Shown: in pieces, positions 58,121-64,000 of the stretch
How the letters are laid out: each line of letters starts with the position of its first letter
How positions within the stretch are numbered: the stretch's first letter is position 1
Origin: JAFGDH01 sp964441265
Lineage (GTDB): Archaea; Aenigmatarchaeota; Aenigmatarchaeia; QMZP01; QMZT01
DNA length: 64,000 nucleotides
Assembly (NCBI GenBank): GCA_964441265.1
Contig: CAYYKJ010000004.1
Location: forward strand, 1 to 64,000
Direction: 5' to 3'
Position numbers and translations under genes: made by a program
Notes under the pieces: generated by a model
Database searches by the model: none
Told to the model about the DNA's origin: nothing
What the model saw: the letters and a program-made list of their open reading frames with translations, nothing else

Positions 58121-61100
58121 CCTGCCAGCTCCTCTTCTATTTCAGCTATCCTGTTTCTTGCGGCGCTGACCCTCATCTCATAAAGCTTCTTGCTTATTTT
58201 ACCGCCCCTGTAATATTGGTTCTGCGCAGACTTTATGAGCGACAGCATCACGCTCTTTTCCCTTCTGAGCAGGTCGTCTTCGCTCTTTTCTTCCGGGGAT
58301 TTCTCCGCGGGCTTCTCTTCGGTACTCTTCTTCTTTTCCGGTTCCTTTTTCTTGGCCGGCGGCTTCCCGGGCGTCATTTCTTCCCCGGAAGGTTTCTCTT
58401 TTTCACCGCGGACCCTCTTCTTTTCCGGGACGCGCCCCCCTTCCTTCCCGGCAGCTCCTCCGGCCCTGAATTTTTCTGCCTCCTCGCCTGCCCGCCTCTC
58501 CCTTGATATCTCCTCCATCCTCTGCCTGTAGGAGTCTATCATGGAATCGTAAGTCTTCCTCGTTATGATCCCCTTCTGGTAATAGTTCTGCTGGGCGAGC
58601 TTTATCATTTCTTTCAGGTGTTTCTCCTCCGTTTCCAGCGATTCTTCCTTCGGTATCTTCCCGCCGGCAGGTATGTATCTTTCCCTGAAGAACCACCCCA
58701 GAGCCGCAAGAACGGGAAGCACGGGCAGGAGCCACCAATAATGAGAAAACCAGTCACCACCGGCTTCCCCTGAGGGGCATTCCCCGCAGTCCTCCGGGCA
58801 GGTGGTGCAGTTCTCCCCGCCCCCGCAGATTCCGTCGCCGCATACCTCCGCCGTGGCGTTCTCCGGAACATAAGTGCAGTTCCCTGTCTCCGTCCTGTTC
58901 CCCCCTCCGGAGCAGTTGCCGGAGTAAACACATTCCCTCGACCGGGTTCCGTCGGGAAGACATGCCCCCCATTCCCCGCATTCCCAGCTGTCGGAGCACT
59001 TCACGGTCTCGTTCTCCTCTTCGGGAGCAGAAACCACCGGAGCAGCAGAAGGACTTGAAGAGGGTGAAGAGTCTCCAGGAGGGTCGGAAGCGGAATTGAA
59101 GCAGCCGGAAGTGGATATGGAGGAACAGTTAACGTCGCAGGAAAGGGAACCGCTGTTGAATCCGTAATCCGAGCACCCGAGCCCCCCGAAATCGCTCCCG
59201 TCGCATGTCTCGTTCGCGTCCTTCGTCCCGTCACCACAGTATGATTCCTGCATGACGGCGAAGCCGGAGAATCCGGTCACGTTTATCCCAAAGGTGTCGG
59301 TCGCGTTGTCCTGGGTGCAGTTGGCGGTCATGTTGGTCCAGTTCCCGCTGCAGGTCCTGTTCGTATAATTCCAGTCGGAACACACATGAAACCCGAGATG
59401 ATTCTCACTGGTGAATCCCGCGGAGCCATAACCCACGGTGACCGTCGCGTTGGAAAAGCCGAAGGTGGCGTTCAGCCCGTATGTATTGAGGTAGCCCTCA
59501 ACCGGAACCGAAAGGCGGTCCATGCTGAAATTCTCCCCGGTGAAACCGGATACGTTGAAATCCCTGAAAAACACCCCCAGCGATTCGTTGAAGGCCGAGA
59601 ATTCGACGTCATAGGAGTAGGCGGGAATCTGCTCTTCGATGGAACCGGAAAAATCGAATGACCTTATGATCTCAGAAGAGTTCGGGTAATAGAACGTGAC
59701 CGATCCGTTCACAGCGGAGGAGCCGGAATCGGTCATGTTCATGCTGAGATTGTAAGATTCCGCGGCAAGGAAATAACTGCCGCTGGAATTCACCGTGTTG
59801 CCTGCGGAATCGTTGGCGAAGAAGGTGACATTGTACCTGCCCGGTCCGGAGCTGGTGAAATTTTTATAACCGCTGTTGTTCAGCGAACGAGAAACCGAAC
59901 TTGTGTTGGGAAGATCCACGACCGACCAAACGCGACTGACGCCTGAAATGCTGTCGGTGGAATTGATGAAAAGAGAAACATTGCTCCCGTTCATGACCAA
60001 TGACGGGCTTATCATGGTCGAATTGATAACAGGATCGGTGAGATCTATCGTGAAACGGACCGAACTGGTGTTCCAGAAACCGGAAGAATCGTTGGCATAG
60101 AGGACGAGGGAGTTCCCCCCCTCGGTGCCGTTCACCGTCATGTTGGTGGTGTAGAAGACGGAAAGGTCCGACATCCCCACCTTCCCCTGCCTGTCCGAAC
60201 TGAAGTTCAGAACGACATCACAGTATCCGCCGTACGGGGAGCATGAAGAAAGAAAATCGTTTATGGCCGAGGCATTCAGGTCGACTTCCGCCTCGCAGGT
60301 GGAATTGAATTCTCCCGTCATGTTCCATTCATAAGGACTCCCGGATCCGCCCACATCCAGCGTCACATTGGCCGGATAGACCGGATTGCTGAGCATGGCC
60401 CCTCCCTGGCCCCCGATATACCCAAATCCGGAAACCATACCGGCGGAGTAGAGGCCGCCGGAAGTGGGGGAATACGCCTCAGAGCAATCGAACCCGTCGC
60501 ACCTCACTATCCTTCCGTTCTCTCCCACTATGAACGCCCTTCCACCCTGAACGCCAACCCCCCACATGTCATCGGTCCCGGGGGTGGATATCCCATACCA
60601 ACCGCTCCCGTCCCATTTCACTATTTCATTGCCCCATGTGGCCACGCTTGCGGCGAATCCGTAGGTGGAGTTGAGCACCTCCATCTTCCTGAAGTTGGTG
60701 TTGCCGACATCCTGGTAATCGGTCCAGTCGGTCCCGTTCCACCTGGCAATCTTGGAGAGTGCTGCAGAGAACCCGAATGTCTCGTTGATCATGGAAATTC
60801 CGCGCACCTGTCCTGTGCTGAAGGGACCGGACTGGTTGTGCCAGCTCCCGTTCCACTTGTAAAGGTTGCTGTTCTGATCCCCCGCGAAGGCCAAATCGCT
60901 TCCTGCGAAATCCACGCTCACGAGTACCGAATCCGTTACCGGCCCGGAAACTTCCCACTGCGTACCGTCCCACCTGATCACATAGCCACCGCTCGCATTG
61001 CCCGTCACGGCGAAGGCGAGGGTCGAATTGTGCACCGAAACGTCGTTCAGAGTCTCGGAAACCGGGGAAGAAACCGTATTCCACACACTCCCGTTCCACC

Positions 61101-61569
61101 GGAGTATCGTACCGAGCCCTCCGACGGCGAAACCGAACGTCTCGCTGTAAAAATCAATCCCCCAGATGTTGCTGGAGGTGTTCGAATCTGCCGTTTCCCA
61201 CCCGTCATAAGCGAAGCCGCTCACGTTCATCTTCGCCGTGACCGCGGTGGAGTTCTTTTTCAGCCGTATGTACCCAGACGAGATGCCCGGCTGGGTTATG
61301 CTCACGTTCTTCTCTTGGGAGGAATCATTAAACCGGTTCTCTGTGCCGAATATGTCCGTGACGTTGGGCTCTGAATTGAGGCTGTACGCGCACCAGTCCG
61401 GGTCTCCGGAAACCGAGAAATTCAGCCATACCGAGGAATGATTGTATGACATGTTCTCCGGCGAACCTACGGAGATATCCGTGCCGGGGGAGGCCTGAAC
61501 CAGGAGCATGAGACACAGTAACAGGAATGTGACCGGGACCAAAAGCTTCTTTATATCAACACCTGGCAT
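58117..61569 (-). CDS. Large secreted/surface protein with membrane anchor and cytoplasmic repeat tail
   Basis: A 1150-aa protein. Signal peptide about residues 1-27 (LLVPVTFLLLCLMLLVQASP). Residues ~120-400 form a beta-propeller-like region with repeated FGFAVGG/ILRWNGSVWNTVSS segments. Ig-like domains rich in Asn-x-Ser/Thr sequons follow (~400-780), then Cys-rich modules (CGDGTKDANETCDG, CGDGICGGGENCTTCPEDCG). One membrane helix (WLLPVLPVLAALGWFF, about 960) precedes a charged tail with two related ~30-residue helical repeats (AQQNYYQKGIITRKTYDSMI and AQNQYYRGGKISKKLYEMRV). Outside: binding or adhesion. Inside: possible signalling or scaffolding. Start at ATG 61569 (GGGGGTGA upstream). Confidence 0.8.
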   Translation of the reverse strand: MPGVDIKKLLVPVTFLLLCLMLLVQASPGTDISVGSPENMSYNHSSVWLNFSVSGDPDWCAYSLNSEPNVTDIFGTENRFNDSSQEKNVSITQPGISSGYIRLKKNSTAVTAKMNVSGFAYDGWETADSNTSSNIWGIDFYSETFGFAVGGLGTILRWNGSVWNTVSSPVSETLNDVSVHNSTLAFAVTGNASGGYVIRWDGTQWEVSGPVTDSVLVSVDFAGSDLAFAGDQNSNLYKWNGSWHNQSGPFSTGQVRGISMINETFGFSAALSKIARWNGTDWTDYQDVGNTNFRKMEVLNSTYGFAASVATWGNEIVKWDGSGWYGISTPGTDDMWGVGVQGGRAFIVGENGRIVRCDGFDCSEAYSPTSGGLYSAGMVSGFGYIGGQGGAMLSNPVYPANVTLDVGGSGSPYEWNMTGEFNSTCEAEVDLNASAINDFLSSCSPYGGYCDVVLNFSSDRQGKVGMSDLSVFYTTNMTVNGTEGGNSLVLYANDSSGFWNTSSVRFTIDLTDPVINSTMISPSLVMNGSNVSLFINSTDSISGVSRVWSVVDLPNTSSVSRSLNNSGYKNFTSSGPGRYNVTFFANDSAGNTVNSSGSYFLAAESYNLSMNMTDSGSSAVNGSVTFYYPNSSEIIRSFDFSGSIEEQIPAYSYDVEFSAFNESLGVFFRDFNVSGFTGENFSMDRLSVPVEGYLNTYGLNATFGFSNATVTVGYGSAGFTSENHLGFHVCSDWNYTNRTCSGNWTNMTANCTQDNATDTFGINVTGFSGFAVMQESYCGDGTKDANETCDGSDFGGLGCSDYGFNSGSLSCDVNCSSISTSGCFNSASDPPGDSSPSSSPSAAPVVSAPEEENETVKCSDSWECGEWGACLPDGTRSRECVYSGNCSGGGNRTETGNCTYVPENATAEVCGDGICGGGENCTTCPEDCGECPSGEAGGDWFSHYWWLLPVLPVLAALGWFFRERYIPAGGKIPKEESLETEEKHLKEMIKLAQQNYYQKGIITRKTYDSMIDSYRQRMEEISRERRAGEEAEKFRAGGAAGKEGGRVPEKKRVRGEKEKPSGEEMTPGKPPAKKKEPEKKKSTEEKPAEKSPEEKSEDDLLRREKSVMLSLIKSAQNQYYRGGKISKKLYEMRVSAARNRIAEIEEELAG

Positions 61570-61720
61570 TTTCACCCCCCTCTTACATTAATTATTAGAG
61601 AGCTTCTGCTTAATAATCCAAATTTACAATGTAAATTCGCATCCCGGACACCCCGGATTGAGAAGAGCATTGTTTTTTTTATTAAAATATAAGAACCGGC
61701 ATAATATTCTATTAGATATC

Positions 61721-62254
61721 ATGGTCTTGAAGAAAATCGAGAGTCTCGGTGACCAGTATTCAGTCATGGTCATCACCCCCGTGGAAAGGATACCGGACAC
61801 GGCGAACAAGATAATAAAATCGTACCTGAAGGACGGCGCATCCGGGGTCTACATCGCGCTCAACAAGCCCCACAAATCGGTCGAGAAGCTGATGAAGGCG
61901 GACAAAATAAAGACCGAAAAGATATTCTTCATAGATTGCATGAAAACCATGAAAGAAGCAAAAAAGGAAGAACGGGTCTCCCACATACAGAATCCGAGCG
62001 ACCTGACCAGCATGAACATCGCTCTCAACCAGTTCATGGAGAAAATAGAAGGCAAGAAGTTCCTTATACTCGACTCCCTGACGACTCTCCTGATATACAA
62101 CAAGGAGAACCTGGTGATAATGTTCGTGAAGTCGCTCATAGACGAGATGAGGAAGCGGGATTCCGCGAAGATGGTGATCCTCACCCCCGAACCCCGCGGA
62201 GGGGAGCTGATAAACAAGATAGCCCTCTTCTTCGACAGGGTAGTCAGAACATGA
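61721..62254 (+). CDS. RecA-like fold protein lacking a P-loop
   Basis: The 177-aa protein resembles the small archaeal proteins related to KaiC but without Walker A: DQYSVMVITPVERIPDTANK, GASGVYIALNKPHKSVEKLM, KKFLILDSLTTLLIYNKENL and SAKMVILTPEPRGGELINK. The LILDSLTTL strand replaces Walker B. No Gly-rich loop, so ATP binding is doubtful. Start at ATG 61721; a TTG at 61658 would add 21 residues. Converges with the receiver gene 7 bp away. A signalling role is inferred. Confidence 0.65.
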   Translation: MVLKKIESLGDQYSVMVITPVERIPDTANKIIKSYLKDGASGVYIALNKPHKSVEKLMKADKIKTEKIFFIDCMKTMKEAKKEERVSHIQNPSDLTSMNIALNQFMEKIEGKKFLILDSLTTLLIYNKENLVIMFVKSLIDEMRKRDSAKMVILTPEPRGGELINKIALFFDRVVRT

Positions 62255-62261
62255 GTTCCCC

Positions 62262-62621
62262 TCAACTAATCGCATCGGCCACCTTTTTGATGAGAATGTC
62301 CTTGGTGAACGGCTTGTTTATGTAATCGAAGAGTCCCTCCTTCAGAAGCGCGTCCTTTCTCTCGGGCGTTATCTCCACCACGCTCACGAAAATCACTTTC
62401 AGGTTCTTCCCCTTCTTCTTTATCCTTTTCAGGACCTCCCATCCCGACATGTCGGGCATCATTATGTCCAGAAGAACGAGCATGGTGTTGTTCTTTTCAA
62501 GCTTTTTGAGGCACTCCTTCCCGTTGGATGCCGTGTCGACACTGAACCCTTTGGACTTGAGAATAGCTTTGACCAGCCCCACCGTGTCCGGTTCGTCGTC
62601 TACAATGAGAATCTTGCCCAT
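62262..62621 (-). CDS. Single-domain response regulator (CheY-like receiver)
   Basis: The 119-aa receiver has KILIVDDEPDTVGLVKAIL (acidic pocket), LVLLDIMMPDMSGWEVLKRI (phospho-acceptor Asp), VIFVSVVEIT (Ser/Thr switch) and FDYINKPFTKD (conserved Lys). No output domain, so it acts by protein contacts. No histidine kinase is nearby; the neighbouring RecA-like and surface proteins are possible partners. Confidence 0.92.
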   Translation of the reverse strand: MGKILIVDDEPDTVGLVKAILKSKGFSVDTASNGKECLKKLEKNNTMLVLLDIMMPDMSGWEVLKRIKKKGKNLKVIFVSVVEITPERKDALLKEGLFDYINKPFTKDILIKKVADAIS

Positions 62622-62676
62622 TTCAACCCCCGATAAGAAGACTTGGTTCCTGTCATTTAAAAATCTATGCTGCCCG

Positions 62677-62760
62677 GGTTAAACAAAATCCGGAAATGTT
62701 TAAATGAGCCGGTGGAGGGGAAATTCTCCCGGTTTAAAACAAAAATCGGATATGTTTAAA
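62677..62760 (+). promoter_or_regulatory. Repeated element upstream of the AksA-like gene
   Basis: GGTTAAACAAAATCCGGAAA then TGTTTAAA (62677-62704) recurs with small changes as GGTTTAAAACAAAAATCGGA then TATGTTTAAA (62731-62760). Both lie upstream of a CTTATAAATTATATA TATA region (62766) and the start at 62798. A position upstream of TATA suggests activator binding, though both also contain TTTAAA and could be alternative promoters. Confidence 0.4.
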
Positions 62761-62797
62761 CAAAACTTATAAATTATATAACTATTTCTTAAGTGGG

Positions 62798-63910
62798 ATG
62801 AACATGTTGGGGATTCACGACACTACTCTAAGGGACGGTGAACAGATGCCGGGAGTGGTTTTCTCCCCAAAAGAAAAGCTGATTCTGGCTAAAAAATCAC
62901 TGGATTTCGGGACCGGGCTCATCGACACCATGCCATGCGTCTCGGAGAACGAGGCCAGGCTCACCAGGATACTCACGGAAATATCCGGGGACAAGGTATC
63001 CGCGACCTGCAGGTCCAAGAAATCGGACGTGGACACGGCAATCGCCTGCGGGGCGGAAAGGGTCACGCTGTTCACCCCGCTTTCCGACGTCCACATATTC
63101 AACAAACTGGGGACAGACAAAAAGGAGAACATAGAAAGGTCCATGGAAATGATAGAATACGCGAGGGCGCACGGGCTCAAGGTCGATTTCGCAGGGGAGG
63201 ACTCCACGAGGGCGGACATCCGATACCTGCTGTATTTCATAAAGTCGGTCGAGAAGCATGTCGAAACGTTCTTCATAGCCGACACGCTGGGGTGCCTCAC
63301 CCCATACACGACACACCAACTGGTTTCCCTGATCAAAAACAACACCAAATGCAAGATAGGCCTGCACGCCCACAACGACTTCGGGATGGCCACCGCCAAC
63401 ACCATCGAGGGCGTTATAGCCGGGGCGGATGTCTTCTCAGGGACGTTCACCGGCATAGGGGAGAGGGCAGGGAACGCGCCCATAGAGGAGGTTTGCCTGG
63501 CGCTCAGGTTCGCGGCCAACACGGAGCTGGACGTCAATTTCGGGATGATAAAGGACATATGCGACACCGTGGAGAGGTTCTCAGGTATCAGCCTCCAGGC
63601 GCACAAGCCAATCGTGGGCAGGAACTCCTTCCGCCACGAGTCCGGGATACACGTGGACGGAATACTCAAGGACCCCAGGACGTACGAGAACTTCGACCCC
63701 TCCCTGGTGGGACAGAAAAGGGGATTCGTTATAGGCAAGCACTCGGGCAAGAAGATACTGAGGAGAATCATGGGGGAAAACGCGAGCGAGGAAGTGATCG
63801 ATCAGACACTCAGGAACATCAAGATGATATCGGAGGAGGGCAAGATCTCGTTCTCGGAAGACGATGTGATGAATTTTCCCCCGATAAAGGAGAAAGCGAA
63901 GGTAAAATGA
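62798..63910 (+). CDS. Homocitrate/isopropylmalate/citramalate synthase family (AksA/NifV-like)
   Basis: The 370-aa DRE-TIM enzyme condenses acetyl-CoA with a 2-oxo acid. It opens LGIHDTTLRDGEQMPGVVFS (catalytic DTTLRDGEQ), has KIGLHAHNDFGMATANT (metal His pair HAHND), SGTFTGIGERAGNAPIEEV and the C-terminal RHESGIHVDGIL. It is short and lacks the LeuA regulatory domain, which fits AksA or NifV (homocitrate) better than LeuA; the substrate cannot be fixed from sequence. A tightly linked gene follows at 63921. Confidence 0.85.
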   Translation: MNMLGIHDTTLRDGEQMPGVVFSPKEKLILAKKSLDFGTGLIDTMPCVSENEARLTRILTEISGDKVSATCRSKKSDVDTAIACGAERVTLFTPLSDVHIFNKLGTDKKENIERSMEMIEYARAHGLKVDFAGEDSTRADIRYLLYFIKSVEKHVETFFIADTLGCLTPYTTHQLVSLIKNNTKCKIGLHAHNDFGMATANTIEGVIAGADVFSGTFTGIGERAGNAPIEEVCLALRFAANTELDVNFGMIKDICDTVERFSGISLQAHKPIVGRNSFRHESGIHVDGILKDPRTYENFDPSLVGQKRGFVIGKHSGKKILRRIMGENASEEVIDQTLRNIKMISEEGKISFSEDDVMNFPPIKEKAKVK

Positions 63911-63920
63911 GGAAAACAAA

Positions 63921-64000
63921 ATGAAAAGGGGCAGGATTCTGTGGCTGGTTTACAAGAGACTGAGAATAGGCCTTGCATTTCTGGGTTTTGTGTTAATGTA
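63921..64000 (+). CDS. Partial membrane protein, runs off the window
   Basis: ATG at 63921, 10 bp after the AksA-like stop, with TGAGGA upstream. The 26 visible residues begin MKRGRILWLVYKRLRIGLAF and continue LGFVLM, a basic start then a membrane helix. The rest is beyond the window. Confidence 0.5.
   Translation, partial: MKRGRILWLVYKRLRIGLAFLGFVLM

Noticed and set aside
1..64000. tRNA, rRNA or other known RNA genes
   Set aside because: I looked for cloverleaf-like sequences and rRNA-like stretches in the intergenic regions and found none I could support. A covariance-model scan would be decisive.

Overview
The window is archaeal chromosome. The core genes are archaeal in type: RNA polymerase subunit N, a KaiC-like RecA ATPase with a zinc finger, TrmB-family and wHTH regulators, an AksA/NifV-type synthase and a coenzyme-B12-type ribonucleotide reductase carrying an intein. 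Many genes have a TTTAAATA-like TATA box about 25 nt before the start codon, which suggests leaderless transcripts, with GGTGA/GGAGG ribosome sites inside operons. I cannot name the species. No rRNA, tRNA or CRISPR array was recognised.

Two zones differ in character. Positions 1 to about 46 kb form a dense defence and mobile-element island; much of 9-29 kb is clearly AT-richer than the rest. From the left it holds a DUF559-like nuclease; a Vsr endonuclease and C5 cytosine methyltransferase pair; a convergent three-gene operon with a GHKL (MutL/MORC-type) ATPase; an RNase J-like hydrolase; an unknown 429-aa gene bounded by IS200/IS605-like palindromes; a DISARM-like operon (DrmA-DrmB-DrmC plus a GNAT-ABC ATPase); an IS200-type transposase; and a two-gene operon encoding a protein with a C-terminal membrane hairpin and a protein I read as a short MID-PIWI Argonaute. 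This last pair is the strongest candidate for an unusual system. Then come a DUF4268 nuclease-like gene, a type IIG restriction-modification enzyme, membrane-anchored NERD and HNH nucleases, a RecB/Cas4-like nuclease, two DUF4143-type ATPases, three nucleotidyltransferase-HEPN pairs, an AbiE pair, a Fic/Doc-like gene, endonuclease V and two related wHTH regulators.

The island from about 23 to 45 kb has a repeated architecture: cassettes lie between direct repeats that are copies of a neighbouring gene's end, promoter or whole sequence (a 360-bp SemiSWEET gene, the RNase D 3' tail, the endonuclease V 5' end, a NERD/HNH promoter, a nuclease 5' end). Several toxin-antitoxin-like operons also carry inverted repeats at the promoter or start codon, as expected of autoregulation.

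From about 46.5 kb to the end the content is mostly housekeeping: RpoN, a membrane-anchored FKBP isomerase, NrdR with two NrdR boxes and its adjacent class II ribonucleotide reductase, a stand-alone AlaRS-like protein divergent from a TrmB regulator, a cobalamin adenosyltransferase (which makes the cofactor such a reductase needs) beside a DUF4430 membrane protein, a possible signalling group (KaiC-like ATPase, 1150-aa surface protein, degenerate RecA-like protein, CheY-like receiver), and an AksA/NifV-type synthase.
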